64,000 nucleotides of DNA, from NCBI GenBank assembly GCA_045602925.1, contig JAZSCN010000008.1, forward strand, positions 114,811 to 178,810, read 5' to 3'. The position numbers were made by a program, and so were the translations under genes. Origin of the DNA: UBA7477 sp045602925 (GTDB lineage Bacteria; Bacillota; Clostridia; Oscillospirales; Ruminococcaceae). Below the pieces are notes generated by a model. The model saw only the letters and a program-made list of their open reading frames with translations, was not told the origin of the DNA and did no database searches. The stretch's first letter is position 1. The number at the start of each line of letters is the position of its first letter. Positions 38,933 through 49,075 of this stretch are shown piece by piece.

Positions 38933-41008
38933 ATGAAAAAGTATTTAGACAAATCTCTGTCTGCGCAGGAAAGAGCAGAGGCTCTTGTTGCTGAAATGAC
39001 AGTTAGTGAAATGGCTGGTCAGCTTAGATATGATGCACCTGCTATTGAAAGACTTAATATTCCATCATATAACTGGTGGAACGAAGGACTTCACGGACTT
39101 GCTCGTTCAGGCGTAGCAACTATGTTCCCACAGGCTATAGGTCTTGCTGCTACTTTTGATACAGACCTTATCAAGAGTGTTGGTGATATTACTTCTACTG
39201 AGGCAAGAGCAAAGTATAACGAATACCAGGCTTATGGTGATACCGATATTTATAAGGGCCTCACAATCTGGGCTCCAAACATCAATATCTTTAGAGATCC
39301 ACGTTGGGGCAGAGGTCACGAAACCTACGGTGAAGACCCTTATCTCACAACTGAGTGTGGAAAAGCTTACGTTCACGGCCTTCAGGGCGATTCTGATGTA
39401 CTTAAGACTGCTGCTTGTGCTAAGCATATGGCTGTTCATAGTGGTCCTGAAAGTTTAAGACACGAATTCGACGCAATTGCTAGCGATAAGGATATCGAAG
39501 AAACATACTTCCCAGCATTCGAAGCACTTGTTAAGGACGCAAAGGTAGAAAGCGTTATGGGTGCTTATAACAGAGTTAACGGACAAGCTGCTTGTGCTCA
39601 CAAGCTCTTTATGTCTAAGCTCGACGAGTGGGGCTTTAATGGTTACTTCGTTTCTGACTGTTGGGCTGTAAGAGACTTTCATGAGCATCACGGTCTTACA
39701 TCTTGCCCACCTGAGTCTGTTGCACTTGCTTTGAAGGCAGGCTGTGACGTTAACTGTGGCTGCACATATCAGCACATTCTCACCGGTCTTGAAATGGGTC
39801 TTATCAGTGAAGAAGATATCAGAGTTGCTTGTGTTCACGCAATGAGAACAAGAATCAGACTCGGTATGTTTGATGATTCTACAGAGTTTGATAATATCCC
39901 ATATGAAGTAGTAGCTTGCAAGGAACACAAGGCGGTTTCTCTCAAGGCTGCAGAAGCTTCTATGGTTCTTCTCCAGAATAATGGAATCCTTCCACTTAGC
40001 AAGAATGTTAAGACTATTGCAGTAATTGGTCCAAATGCTAACAGCAGAGTTGCTCTTGAGGGTAACTACAACGGTACTGCTGATAGATACAATACATTCC
40101 TTACAGGTCTCCAGGACAAGTTTGACGGCAGAGTAATCTTCGCAGAAGGCTGTCATCTCTACAAGGACAGATGCTCCGGTCTTGCTCAGGCTAATGATAG
40201 AATTGCTGAAGCAGTTGCTGCAGCAAAGCATGCTGACGTTTCAATTCTTTGCCTCGGTCTTGATGCTACAATTGAAGGCGAGGAAGGCGATACAGGTAAT
40301 GAGTTCTCATCAGGCGATAAGAACGACCTTAGAATTCCTGCTAGCCAGCGTCTTCTTCTCAGCGAAGTAAAGAAGGTGGGCAAGCCTGTTATCGTAGTTT
40401 GTGCTGCAGGTAGCTCAATCAATATTGAATCTGAAGTTGATGCTCTTATTCACGCTTGGTATCCGGGTGCTGAAGGTGGTCTTGCTCTTGCAAATATTAT
40501 CTTAGGTAATGTTTCACCATCTGGTAAGCTTCCTGTTACATTCTATGCTGATACAGACAAGCTTCCTGACTTCACTGACTACTCAATGAAGGATAGAACT
40601 TACAGATATACTAAGGAGAACATTCTCTATCCATTTGGATATGGTCTTTCTTACAGCAAGACAACATTTAGCAACCTCTCCTATGCTGACAACACAGCTA
40701 CAGTAACAGTTACTAATGTTGGTAACTTCGATTTTGAAGAAGTTGTACAGCTTTATATCAAGGATTACTGTGAGGATGCTGTTCCAAATTACAGCCTCTG
40801 TGGATTCAAGAGAGTTAGCATAAAGGCAGGCGAGAGCGTAACTGTTACTATCCCTATGAATCCTAATGCTTTCACAAGCGTTGATAACAATGGTGTTAGA
40901 GCTGTTAGAGGTAGCAAGTATACTCTCTACTGTGGCTCACATCAGCCGGATGAGTTTAGTGCAAAGCTTTCCGGTACAGAGTGTGTAAGCGTTGATATTA
41001 ACCTTTAA
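38933..41008 (+). CDS. GH3 beta-xylosidase / beta-glucosidase
   Basis: A 691-residue intracellular GH3 glycosidase without signal peptide. The N-terminal barrel has YNWWNEGLHGLAR and FPQAIGLAATFD (residues ~46-76), RDPRWGRGHETYGEDPYLT (121-139), KHMAVHSGPE and nucleophile Asp242 in FVSDCWAV. The alpha/beta sandwich holds DATIEGEEGDTG with a likely acid/base Glu, and a fibronectin-III-like domain closes the protein. The WWNEGLHG motif is typical of the beta-xylosidase branch, so release of xylose from xylo-oligosaccharides is likely, fitting the GH51 gene at 7.9 kb. Ribosome-binding site AAGGAGAG; single-gene unit. Confidence 0.93.
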   Translation: MKKYLDKSLSAQERAEALVAEMTVSEMAGQLRYDAPAIERLNIPSYNWWNEGLHGLARSGVATMFPQAIGLAATFDTDLIKSVGDITSTEARAKYNEYQAYGDTDIYKGLTIWAPNINIFRDPRWGRGHETYGEDPYLTTECGKAYVHGLQGDSDVLKTAACAKHMAVHSGPESLRHEFDAIASDKDIEETYFPAFEALVKDAKVESVMGAYNRVNGQAACAHKLFMSKLDEWGFNGYFVSDCWAVRDFHEHHGLTSCPPESVALALKAGCDVNCGCTYQHILTGLEMGLISEEDIRVACVHAMRTRIRLGMFDDSTEFDNIPYEVVACKEHKAVSLKAAEASMVLLQNNGILPLSKNVKTIAVIGPNANSRVALEGNYNGTADRYNTFLTGLQDKFDGRVIFAEGCHLYKDRCSGLAQANDRIAEAVAAAKHADVSILCLGLDATIEGEEGDTGNEFSSGDKNDLRIPASQRLLLSEVKKVGKPVIVVCAAGSSINIESEVDALIHAWYPGAEGGLALANIILGNVSPSGKLPVTFYADTDKLPDFTDYSMKDRTYRYTKENILYPFGYGLSYSKTTFSNLSYADNTATVTVTNVGNFDFEEVVQLYIKDYCEDAVPNYSLCGFKRVSIKAGESVTVTIPMNPNAFTSVDNNGVRAVRGSKYTLYCGSHQPDEFSAKLSGTECVSVDINL

Positions 41009-41015
41009 AAACATT

Positions 41016-41050
41016 AAAAGACGTGTCTTACGGCACGTCTTTTTAATTTT
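41016..41050 (+). terminator. Terminator of the GH3 gene
   Basis: A 10-bp stem (41016-41025 with 41034-41043), 8-base loop, then TTAATTTT. Confidence 0.85.
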
Positions 41051-41072
41051 CTTTACTTGTCCTTTGAATTTC

Positions 41073-41101
41073 TTGCATTTTTTAGCTTTATGTATTATAT
41101 T
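41073..41101 (+). promoter_or_regulatory. Promoter of the 128-residue hypothetical gene
   Basis: TTGCAT (41073-41078), 17 bases, TATATT (41096-41101). Confidence 0.65.
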
Positions 41102-41134
41102 ATGTTCAGAAGTAAATTTTAAGGAGGAAACGCA

Positions 41135-41521
41135 ATGACATTACTTGATATTTTAAGAGAAAACATCGCAGTAAAAAGGGTAAAGATTGGATTTTGGGGA
41201 GAAACAGAACAGGACTTTGAAAACAAAGTAGCTAGCGATATTTCGATGTCGGTTTTTACTGACGATGGCTTGCTTGAATTCAGAGATTTATTTAAGCTCC
41301 CGATTAAAAGGATAAAGGACGGTTGCATATACATTGATACTAATGACAATGTAGAAATTCAAGATAGAATCAGTCGCTTGTGGAGTATATATACTTGTCT
41401 TGGCCCGTTTGATTGGGAAGGAAAATATGATAATACAGATGCTGTTAAAAAGTGTTCTGATGAAGATATAAAGGAGCGTATGAAGTATTTTGAATATACT
41501 TCTGAAATGATGAGCTTGTAG
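41135..41521 (+). CDS. Hypothetical protein, 128 residues
   Basis: Not recognised. The ribosome-binding site TAAGGAGG lies 7 bases before the ATG and there is a promoter, so the gene is likely real. The product is soluble and acidic, with alternating strand-like segments (VKRVKIGFWGETEQDF, IKDGCIYIDTND) and a helical C-terminus. No cysteine clusters or membrane segment. It stands alone between GH3 and tRNA-Arg. Confidence 0.65.
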   Translation: MTLLDILRENIAVKRVKIGFWGETEQDFENKVASDISMSVFTDDGLLEFRDLFKLPIKRIKDGCIYIDTNDNVEIQDRISRLWSIYTCLGPFDWEGKYDNTDAVKKCSDEDIKERMKYFEYTSEMMSL

Positions 41522-41556
41522 CTTTTGTCAAATCTAAAATATTTTCACTTTTAATC

Positions 41557-41585
41557 TTGACAACGCATTTTAAAAGTGATATAAT
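41557..41585 (+). promoter_or_regulatory. Promoter of tRNA-Arg
   Basis: TTGACA (41557-41562), 17 bases, TATAAT (41580-41585). Confidence 0.9.
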
Positions 41586-41615
41586 AATTAACTGTTGGGT
41601 GAATAAAACCAGCAT

Positions 41616-41692
41616 GCGCCAGTAGCTCAGCTGGATAGAGTGTTTGGCTACGAACCAAAAGGTCAGGGGTTCGAGTCCCTTCTGGCGCGCCA
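41616..41692 (+). tRNA. tRNA-Arg (anticodon ACG)
   Basis: A 77-base tRNA with acceptor GCGCCAG/CTGGCGC, D-loop AGCTCAGCTGGATAGAG, anticodon loop CTACGAA giving ACG (wobble A read as inosine), T-loop GGTTCGAGTCC and encoded CCA. Confidence 0.96.
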
Positions 41693-41727
41693 AAGCTTTC
41701 TTGCAATTTGCAGGAAAGCTTTTTTTG
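41692..41727 (+). terminator. Terminator of tRNA-Arg
   Basis: Arms AAGCTTTC (41693-41700) and GAAAGCTT (41714-41721) with inner pairing, followed by seven T. Confidence 0.85.
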
Positions 41728-41804
41728 TAACTAAAAATATTTAAGGATTATTTAATAATTGATATGTTAGAATGTAATCAAGCTAAAGAAAGGGGCTTTA
41801 TAAA

Positions 41805-44174
41805 ATGTTTTTAAGAATACTGAAAAAAGACCTTAAACGCAAGAGAGCTATGAACATTATACTTCTCGTGTTCATTATTCTCTCATCGCTGTTTGTTGCT
41901 TCAAGTGTAAACAACATATATTGCGTTACAAACGCACTTGACAACTTCCTTGAAATTTCCAATGCACCTGATTACTTCGCAGCAATCAGAGGAAAAGACT
42001 CAATAGAAACAATAACAGATAAAATATCTGATGTTTCCGAAATCACTTACTCAGGCTACGAAAGAATGATTTTTGCAGAAAAATCAAATTTCATTATTAA
42101 CGGTGAATATATTGATTTTAAGAACTCATCAATTATTATGTCCTTTGGTGATGCAAAGACAAAGTACTTTGATATGGACAATGAGGAAATCACCGATGTT
42201 AAAGAAGGAACAGTGGTTCTTTCAGGAAAGGCAGTTGAAAAAGTAGACCTTGAAACCGGTGATATTATCACAGTAAAAATCGGTGATAAATCACTTGACC
42301 TCAAGGTTGCTGACAGCTGTAAGGACGCTGTTCTCGGTTCTGACCTTATGGGTATGACAAGATTCATTATGAACGAAAAAGATTTTGAATATTTTTATGA
42401 CAATGATGATGAAAGCGTACTTTACGGTTCACTCTGGTACATAAATTCAACTGATACCAATAAGCTCAACAGTATATTCAGTGAAATCAACAACGTCATG
42501 TTCAATGCAGACAGAAGCACAATCAAGATGGCTTATGTACTCGATATGGTAATCGCAGGCGTGTTCCTTGTTATTTCTGTATGTCTTATTCTTATAGCTT
42601 TTGTTGTTTTGAAGTTTACTATTACTTTCACACTTTCGGAAGAATTCAGAGAAATCGGAGTTATGAAGGCTATCGGAATTAAGAACACCAAAATCCGCTG
42701 TCTGTATCTTGTAAAGTACCTGGCAATGGCTGTTGCAGGCTCGACAGTGGGATTCCTTCTCAGTATTCCGTTCTCTGATACTCTTTTAAAGAACGTTTCA
42801 AAGACAATTGTTATTCAGGGAGAAAACACATTCCTTATAAACCTCATCTGTTCGATTGCTGTTGTACTTATCATACTTCTTTTCTGCTACGCATGTACAG
42901 GCAAGGTCAAGAAGCTTTCTCCAATCGACGCTATCAGAAACGGTCAGACAGGCGAAAGATATAACGCCAAGAGTGTTATAAGCCTTTCAAAAACAAGAGG
43001 CAAGCCTTCATTCTTCATGGCACTTAACGACATTCTGAGTGCTCCGAAACGTTTTCTTTCAATTATCTTTACTTATATTCTCTGTATGACAATCGTGCTT
43101 GTCCTTGTAACAACAGCTAACACGCTAAGAAGCGGCGAGCTCGTTAATATATTCGGATTACACGAAAGCGATGTTTTCCTCAGCATATACTCTGAAGATA
43201 TTATGTCAGCAGTGGTATCAGGAGAGCGTGAAAAATTTGAAGAAACAATGACAAGGCTTGAAACCGAGCTTGAAGAAATCGGAATTGAGGGCGAGGCTTC
43301 AATCGAATTATTCATTAAGTACAACTTAAAACACGGTGATAATATGTTCAAGTCGATGACACTCATCGGTCTTAACACAACTACTGATATGTATATTTAC
43401 AATGAAGGTACGGCACCACAGAATCCAAACGAGGTTGCAATTACACAGCTTGTAGCCGAAAAGCTTGATGCAGAAATCGGTGACACAATCATAGTCTGCC
43501 AGGAGCATGGCGACGTAGAGTATCTGGTAACAGGATACTATCAGAGCATGAACAATCTCGGTGAGGGCGTGAGATTCCACCAGGATGCACCGTTTGATTT
43601 TTCAATGCTTTCCGGCAGCTTATCCTTCCAGTTTGATTACACCGATTCCCCTGACGAAAAGACAAAGGAAGAAAGATTCAAACAAATCGAAGACTTATAC
43701 GGTGAAGAAAATGTGAAGACAGCGGGCGAGTTTGTAGCAAGTATAACTGGCGTAGGCGATGCGATAGATGCTATCAAGTATCTTACTCTCGGACTTGTTA
43801 TGGTAATCATAATGCTTGTAACACTTCTTACAGAACGCTCCTTCATTGCAAAGGAACAGGGCGAAATTGCTACACTCAAGGCTATCGGCTTCAAGACCTC
43901 ATCAGTTGTAGCGTGGCATACACTCAGATTTGTTATTATAGGAGTTGTTTCATCTATAATCGCTGTACTCATTTCAACACCTGTTACAAATCTTGCAATA
44001 ACGCCTGTATTCAAAATGATGGGTGCTGCGTACGGAGTTAATTACGAAGTGAACCTTCTTGAAGTTGCAGTTATCTATCCGACTATATTACTCGTTACAA
44101 CCATTATTTCCTCAGTACTCACTTCACTCTACACAAAAACAATCAAGCCTTCACAGGCATCATCTATTGAATAA
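41805..44174 (+). CDS. FtsX-like ABC transporter permease (large)
   Basis: A 789-residue permease with two FtsX-type membrane blocks. The first helix is at ~15-35 followed by an extracellular region to ~245, helices at ~250-275, ~305-325 and ~350-370, a second half starting with a helix near 420-440, a large extracellular domain (~445-645) and three helices at ~655-675, ~705-730 and ~755-780. The cytoplasmic signature EIGVMKAIGIKNTKI and EIATLKAIGFKTSSV occur once in each half, as in antimicrobial-peptide and lipoprotein-extruding permeases. It heads a permease-ATPase-regulator-kinase module typical of peptide antibiotic sensing and resistance. Codon choice is somewhat richer in C-ending codons than neighbouring genes. 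Confidence 0.9.
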   Translation: MFLRILKKDLKRKRAMNIILLVFIILSSLFVASSVNNIYCVTNALDNFLEISNAPDYFAAIRGKDSIETITDKISDVSEITYSGYERMIFAEKSNFIINGEYIDFKNSSIIMSFGDAKTKYFDMDNEEITDVKEGTVVLSGKAVEKVDLETGDIITVKIGDKSLDLKVADSCKDAVLGSDLMGMTRFIMNEKDFEYFYDNDDESVLYGSLWYINSTDTNKLNSIFSEINNVMFNADRSTIKMAYVLDMVIAGVFLVISVCLILIAFVVLKFTITFTLSEEFREIGVMKAIGIKNTKIRCLYLVKYLAMAVAGSTVGFLLSIPFSDTLLKNVSKTIVIQGENTFLINLICSIAVVLIILLFCYACTGKVKKLSPIDAIRNGQTGERYNAKSVISLSKTRGKPSFFMALNDILSAPKRFLSIIFTYILCMTIVLVLVTTANTLRSGELVNIFGLHESDVFLSIYSEDIMSAVVSGEREKFEETMTRLETELEEIGIEGEASIELFIKYNLKHGDNMFKSMTLIGLNTTTDMYIYNEGTAPQNPNEVAITQLVAEKLDAEIGDTIIVCQEHGDVEYLVTGYYQSMNNLGEGVRFHQDAPFDFSMLSGSLSFQFDYTDSPDEKTKEERFKQIEDLYGEENVKTAGEFVASITGVGDAIDAIKYLTLGLVMVIIMLVTLLTERSFIAKEQGEIATLKAIGFKTSSVVAWHTLRFVIIGVVSSIIAVLISTPVTNLAITPVFKMMGAAYGVNYEVNLLEVAVIYPTILLVTTIISSVLTSLYTKTIKPSQASSIE

Positions 44175-44188
44175 AAGGAGATATCACT

Positions 44189-44953
44189 ATGAACATCTTA
44201 GAAGTAAAAGACCTTTGCAAGACATATATCATAAACAAGCGTCAGAACAATGTTCTCAAGAACGTAAATTTCAGCGTTTCGGAAGGTGAAATGGTCGCTA
44301 TTATGGGGCCTTCAGGTTCAGGAAAGTCCACACTTCTTTACACGGTTTCAGGTATGGACACACTTACCGCAGGAGAAGTTAAATTCTGCGGTAAGGATAT
44401 CGCCAAGCTTTCTGAAAAGGAGCTTGCAGGATTAAGACTTGACGAAATGGGATTCATCTTCCAGCAGATGCATATGCTCAAGAATCTCACAGTGCTTGAC
44501 AATATCATTCTTCCTGCAACACAGTCAGAAAAAGCAAACGAAACACGCAAGGAAACCGTACAGCGTGGTCATAACCTTATGAGAAAGCTCGGTATTATTG
44601 ATATTGCTGATAACGACATCAATGAGGTATCCGGCGGTCAGCTCCAGAGAGCTTGTATCTGCCGCAGTATGATTAATAATCCTAAGATGATATTTGCCGA
44701 TGAGCCAACAGGTGCTCTCAACAGAACATCATCAGACGAGGTAATGGCAGAACTTGCAAAGCTCAACAGCGATGGCACAACCATTATGCTTGTAACACAC
44801 GACGTAAAGGTTGCCGCAAGATGCACAAGAGTTATGTATATAGTTGACGGAAACATAAAAGGAGAGTATAATTTAAATAGATACGAAAATGAATCTCAGA
44901 TGAGAGAACGTGAAAGAGCTCTTAACAACTGGCTTATGGAAATGGGCTGGTAG
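44189..44953 (+). CDS. ABC transporter ATP-binding protein (MacB/BceA type)
   Basis: A 254-residue ATPase that powers the FtsX-like permease in front of it. Walker A GPSGSGKST (40-48), Q-loop FIFQQMHML, signature SGGQLQRACICRS, Walker B MIFADEPTGAL and H-loop VTHD are present. The TGAL segment is typical of the MacB/LolD/BceA group. AAAGGAG lies 8 bases before the ATG. The gene is 14 bases after the permease. Confidence 0.95.
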   Translation: MNILEVKDLCKTYIINKRQNNVLKNVNFSVSEGEMVAIMGPSGSGKSTLLYTVSGMDTLTAGEVKFCGKDIAKLSEKELAGLRLDEMGFIFQQMHMLKNLTVLDNIILPATQSEKANETRKETVQRGHNLMRKLGIIDIADNDINEVSGGQLQRACICRSMINNPKMIFADEPTGALNRTSSDEVMAELAKLNSDGTTIMLVTHDVKVAARCTRVMYIVDGNIKGEYNLNRYENESQMRERERALNNWLMEMGW

Positions 44954-45035
44954 GACTCGGACAGCTATTTTACTCAGCCGTGCGTTATTTACATTTCGTA
45001 CGGCTGAATTTTTATACCGACAGGAAGTGCATCTT

Positions 45036-45707
45036 ATGACTGATATTTTGATAGTTGAAGATAACAAGGAACTCGCTGAACTGCTATGCGATTTTCTGCG
45101 TGCAGAGAATTATACTGTTTCTGTTGCAGCATCAGGAGAAAAGGCTTTGTCGCTGTATGAAAAATACGGTGCAAAGCTTGTTGTGCTTGATATAATGCTA
45201 CCAGGCATAGACGGATTTACGGTTTGTAAGAAAATACGAGAAGAAAGCAACACCCCGATTATTATTGTCAGTGCAAAGTCAGACAAGGATGACAAGCTCA
45301 ACGGTCTTATCCTCGGAGCTGATGACTATATTGAAAAGCCCTATGATATTGACATAATGCTTGCAAAGATTGTGGGTATCTTCAAACGCAGATACGCACT
45401 TGATGAGCTTATCGACGGAAGCTTAAGAGTCAACAAGGAAAGCCGTACTGTTTATAAGAATAATGCTTTAATTGAAATGACAGCCAAGGAATACGAATTA
45501 CTCGTACTGTTTTTAGAAAACAAGGGCAAGACGCTCAGCAAGGAATATATTTTCAATCAGATTTGGGGTAGCGACAGCTTTTCCGAACAGCAGACTCTTA
45601 CTGTACATATCAAATGGCTTCGACAGAAGATTGAAGATGATACCAAGAATCCGCAGATAATCAAAACTGTGTGGGGTGTAGGCTACAAGTATGAAAGCGT
45701 TCAATAA
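45036..45707 (+). CDS. OmpR-family response regulator of the ABC module
   Basis: A 223-residue regulator: receiver domain with acidic pair E8/D9 and phosphoacceptor D52 (VLDIMLPGIDG), then a winged-helix domain with EYELLVLFLENKGKTLSKEYIF and a WGVGYKY end. I chose the ATG at 45036 (AGGAAG upstream) because the residues from earlier in-frame starts are unlike the family. The 82-base gap after the ATPase gene has no terminator. Its 3' end overlaps the kinase gene by 17 bases. Confidence 0.95.
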   Translation: MTDILIVEDNKELAELLCDFLRAENYTVSVAASGEKALSLYEKYGAKLVVLDIMLPGIDGFTVCKKIREESNTPIIIVSAKSDKDDKLNGLILGADDYIEKPYDIDIMLAKIVGIFKRRYALDELIDGSLRVNKESRTVYKNNALIEMTAKEYELLVLFLENKGKTLSKEYIFNQIWGSDSFSEQQTLTVHIKWLRQKIEDDTKNPQIIKTVWGVGYKYESVQ

Positions 45708-46923
45708 AATCTTACTTACTGTAATTGCATTAATTGTGGTTATATTTATAGCTGCTAATGTCGTCATAATAGCTGATAAGGACGATACAAGCGGAAGGCC
45801 TTATATTGTTGAAGCAAGCAGAGTTGCTTTAGAGCTTGAAGAAAAAAGCATTGATGATATTGACCTTTCCAAATATGAGTACATCACAGGTATAGCTACA
45901 TATTCAGACGACTTTTATAATACCGAAAGTGACTACATAATACGTGAAATCGGTGGTGAGCTATATAGAATTGAATTTATTGCAGACAGTAAAACAAACA
46001 ATACCGAAAGACTTATAACAGTCAATCTCTCTCTCGCTGTAATGACAATTATGATTATTGCTGTGTTGTTATATGTGAGATACAAAATCCTGTCACCGTT
46101 TGAACGTCTTAAAGATGTTCCTTACGAGCTTTCCAAGGGCAATCTTACTACTCCCGTAAAAGAAACTAAAAACAGATTTTTCGGTCGCTTTATCTGGGGC
46201 GTAGACCTGCTCAGAGAGAATATGGAACAGCAGAAGGAAAGGGAACTAAAACTTCAGAAGGACAGAAAAATGCTTCTTCTTTCTCTTTCACACGACATAA
46301 AGACACCGCTTTCTGCTGTGAAGCTGTACTCAAAGGCACTTTCCAAGGGATTATACACAGATAAGCAAAAGCAGTTGGAAATTGCAGAGAGCATAAACGA
46401 AAAGGCGGATGAAATCGAAGGATATATTTCTCAGATTATAACTGCTTCCAGAGAGGATTTCCTCAGCCTTGATGTCTGCAACAGTGAGTTCTATCTTTCA
46501 GAGCTTGTCACCAAGATACAGGCTTACTACACAGAAAAGCTAAGGCTTGTTAAGACAGACTTTTCAGTTGAGGAATACTCAGATTGCATAATCAAGGGTG
46601 ACCTTGACCGAAGTGTTGAGGTTATTCAGAACATCATTGAAAACGCTATTAAATACGGCGACGGAAACAGCATCAGATTACTCTTTTCACAGGAAGAGGG
46701 CTGTTTGCTTTTAACTGTAGAAAACAGCGGATGCACGCTTTCTGACAACGACCTGCCACACATATTCGACAGCTTCTGGAGGGGAGAAAACTCAGCAAAC
46801 GAAAAGGGAAGCGGTCTCGGACTTTATATCTGCCGTCAGCTTATGATGAAAATGAACGGAGATATTTTTGCGAAAATTTCAAACGGTTATATGAATGTTA
46901 CCGCTGTATTTACCAAGGCATAA
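45691..46923 (+). CDS. Sensor histidine kinase of the ABC module
   Basis: A 410-residue kinase with helices at ~5-27 and ~110-130 flanking an extracellular domain of about 80 residues, then a HAMP-like region (~131-185), the phosphoacceptor His201 in LSLSHDIKTPLS, an N box (IIENAIKYGDG) and G2 box GSGLGLYICRQL. Unlike the short BceS-type kinase in the 4.4-7.7 kb operon it has a real periplasmic-side sensor. The overlap with the regulator gene implies coupled translation. A terminator follows. Confidence 0.94.
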   Translation: MKAFNKILLTVIALIVVIFIAANVVIIADKDDTSGRPYIVEASRVALELEEKSIDDIDLSKYEYITGIATYSDDFYNTESDYIIREIGGELYRIEFIADSKTNNTERLITVNLSLAVMTIMIIAVLLYVRYKILSPFERLKDVPYELSKGNLTTPVKETKNRFFGRFIWGVDLLRENMEQQKERELKLQKDRKMLLLSLSHDIKTPLSAVKLYSKALSKGLYTDKQKQLEIAESINEKADEIEGYISQIITASREDFLSLDVCNSEFYLSELVTKIQAYYTEKLRLVKTDFSVEEYSDCIIKGDLDRSVEVIQNIIENAIKYGDGNSIRLLFSQEEGCLLLTVENSGCTLSDNDLPHIFDSFWRGENSANEKGSGLGLYICRQLMMKMNGDIFAKISNGYMNVTAVFTKA

Positions 46924-46954
46924 TTGCGTTTTAATCAATAAATACCAAACTACA

Positions 46955-46990
46955 AATACACCGTATCTCTTAAATGCGGTGTATTTTATT
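46955..46990 (+). terminator. Terminator of the ABC/two-component module
   Basis: A 12-bp stem including G-U (46955-46966 with 46974-46985), then TTATTTGTT. Confidence 0.75.
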
Positions 46991-46992
46991 TG

Positions 46993-47021
46993 TTGAAATA
47001 ATCACAATGTTGTGGTATAAT
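46993..47021 (+). promoter_or_regulatory. SigA-type promoter of ligA
   Basis: TTGAAA (46993-46998), 17 bases, TATAAT (47016-47021). The spacer contains CACAATGTTGTG, a 12-base palindrome. Confidence 0.8.
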
Positions 47022-47070
47022 AATCATATATGTAATTTACTGAACACAACAACTTTTTTGAGGTGCAATT

Positions 47071-49047
47071 ATGGATAAAACAAAGGCAAAATCACTTATT
47101 GACAGTCTTGTAGAAGAGCTCAATTATCACGCACACAGATACTATGTTCTTGATGACCCGCAGATAAGTGACTATGATTATGATATGAAAAACAGACAGC
47201 TCAAGGAGCTTGAGGAGCAGTTTCCCGACCTTGTGAGAGAAGATTCACCATCATTCAGAGTCGGAGGCGAAACACTCTCTACCTTTGAGAAGGTCACTCA
47301 TACTGTACAGATGGGAAGCCTGCAGGACGTATTTTCTTATGAAGAGGTTGTTGCTTTTGTCAACAGAGTCCGTGAAACAGTTGAAAAGCCTGTTTTCTGT
47401 GTAGAGCCTAAGATTGATGGGCTTTCAGTTTCACTTGAATATGCAGACGGAAAGCTTGTAAGAGGCTCAACAAGAGGCGACGGCTTTGTTGGGGAAGACG
47501 TAACCGCAAACCTCAAAACAATTATGTCTATACCTCTGAAGCTCAAGCAGGAGCTTCCTCTTCTCGAGGTTCGTGGAGAGGTTTATATGCCTATGAAATC
47601 CTTCTTAAAGGTCGTAGAAGAACAGGAAGCAAATCTTGAACAGCCTTTCAAGAACCCAAGAAACGCTGCTGCAGGCTCACTCAGACAGAAGAATTCTGCT
47701 ATCACAGCTAAACGTAACCTCGACATTTTCTGCTTTAATATACAGCAGCTCGAAGGTACAGAAATCACATCTCACAAGCAGTCACTTGACCTTCTTGGAG
47801 AGCTTGGCTTCAAAACTGTCCCGGGATACGTCTGTCTTGAAACGGCTGATGATATAATAAAGCAGATTGAAAAAATAGGCGGGATGAGATTTGATTTACC
47901 TTTTGATATTGACGGAGTAGTAATAAAGCTCGATGACCTATCTTCGAGAGATGCAATGGGCTCTACTGCTAAGTATCCACGCTGGGCTGTTGCATATAAG
48001 TTCCCACCGGAAGAAAAAGATACAAAGCTTTTGGATATCGAATTGAATGTTGGCAGAACAGGTGCTGTTACACCTGTTGCAATTTTTGAACCTGTGTTTT
48101 TAGCTGGCACAAGCGTTTCTAGAGCTACACTTCATAACAAGGATTTTATTTCAGAAAAGTCTATATCAATAGGGGATACAATAAGAGTAAGAAAAGCAGG
48201 AGATATTATACCTGAAGTCTTATGTGTAACCCAGAAGGGCGAAGCTTATAGCACATATGAGTTCCCTAAGCAATGTCCTGTGTGTGGTGCTGAGCTTGAA
48301 GTAGGCGAAGAAGCTGCAATAAGATGTCCTAATAGTGCTTGCCCTGCACAGCTTCATAGGAGTATAGTTCATTTTGCTTCAAAGGGTGCTATGAATATCG
48401 AAGGACTTGGTCCTGCGATAGTAGATGTTCTTTTGAAAGCTCAGCTTATACACTCGGTTGCAGATTTGTATGAGCTCAAAGTGCAAGACCTCTTGAAGCT
48501 CGAAAACTTCAAAGACAAGTCAGCAAATAATCTTATAAGCTCTATTAATGAGTCTAAAAAGAATACACTAGATAAGCTTATTTTCGGATTAGGCATAAGA
48601 AATATAGGACAGGCGTCTGCTAAGCTTCTCTGTGAGCGTTTTGGAAGCCTGGAAGCTATAATGAATGCGTCAGTTGAGGATATCTCTCAAATCGAAGGCT
48701 TTGGCGATATAATGGCACAAAGCGTTTATAACGCACTAAGAGAGCCTGCGTTTAAGGAAACTATTGATAGACTTATCGGATATGGACTCAATACAGAATA
48801 CGAAAAGCTCACTGTAGATAATAGATTTTCAGGGCTTACTTTTGTTCTTACTGGTACATTACCAACGCTTAAACGTGATGAAGCTAAAGCTATTATCGAG
48901 AAGTTTGGTGGCAAGGCAAGTGGCTCGGTATCTAAAAAGACCAGCTATGTTTTAGCCGGCGAAGAAGCCGGAAGTAAGCTTACGAAAGCACAGGAGCTTG
49001 GTATAGAAATTATTACTGAACAACAATTTTTAAAAATGACCGAATAA
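47071..49047 (+). CDS. ligA: NAD+-dependent DNA ligase
   Basis: A 658-residue replicative ligase. Domain Ia with YYxxDxPxISDxxYD-like YYVLDDPQISDYDYD (24-38), adenylated Lys114 in CVEPKIDGLS, OB-fold, a four-Cys zinc finger (CPVCG ... CPNSACPAQ, ~410-435), helix-hairpin-helix repeats, and a C-terminal BRCT domain from ~585. Normal length. Codon use seems to shift within the gene, around 48.0-48.2 kb, from more C-ending to more A/T-ending codons; see findings. Confidence 0.97.
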   Translation: MDKTKAKSLIDSLVEELNYHAHRYYVLDDPQISDYDYDMKNRQLKELEEQFPDLVREDSPSFRVGGETLSTFEKVTHTVQMGSLQDVFSYEEVVAFVNRVRETVEKPVFCVEPKIDGLSVSLEYADGKLVRGSTRGDGFVGEDVTANLKTIMSIPLKLKQELPLLEVRGEVYMPMKSFLKVVEEQEANLEQPFKNPRNAAAGSLRQKNSAITAKRNLDIFCFNIQQLEGTEITSHKQSLDLLGELGFKTVPGYVCLETADDIIKQIEKIGGMRFDLPFDIDGVVIKLDDLSSRDAMGSTAKYPRWAVAYKFPPEEKDTKLLDIELNVGRTGAVTPVAIFEPVFLAGTSVSRATLHNKDFISEKSISIGDTIRVRKAGDIIPEVLCVTQKGEAYSTYEFPKQCPVCGAELEVGEEAAIRCPNSACPAQLHRSIVHFASKGAMNIEGLGPAIVDVLLKAQLIHSVADLYELKVQDLLKLENFKDKSANNLISSINESKKNTLDKLIFGLGIRNIGQASAKLLCERFGSLEAIMNASVEDISQIEGFGDIMAQSVYNALREPAFKETIDRLIGYGLNTEYEKLTVDNRFSGLTFVLTGTLPTLKRDEAKAIIEKFGGKASGSVSKKTSYVLAGEEAGSKLTKAQELGIEIITEQQFLKMTE

Positions 49048-49075
49048 TACGCAAAAACAGCCAAAGCTAAAAATG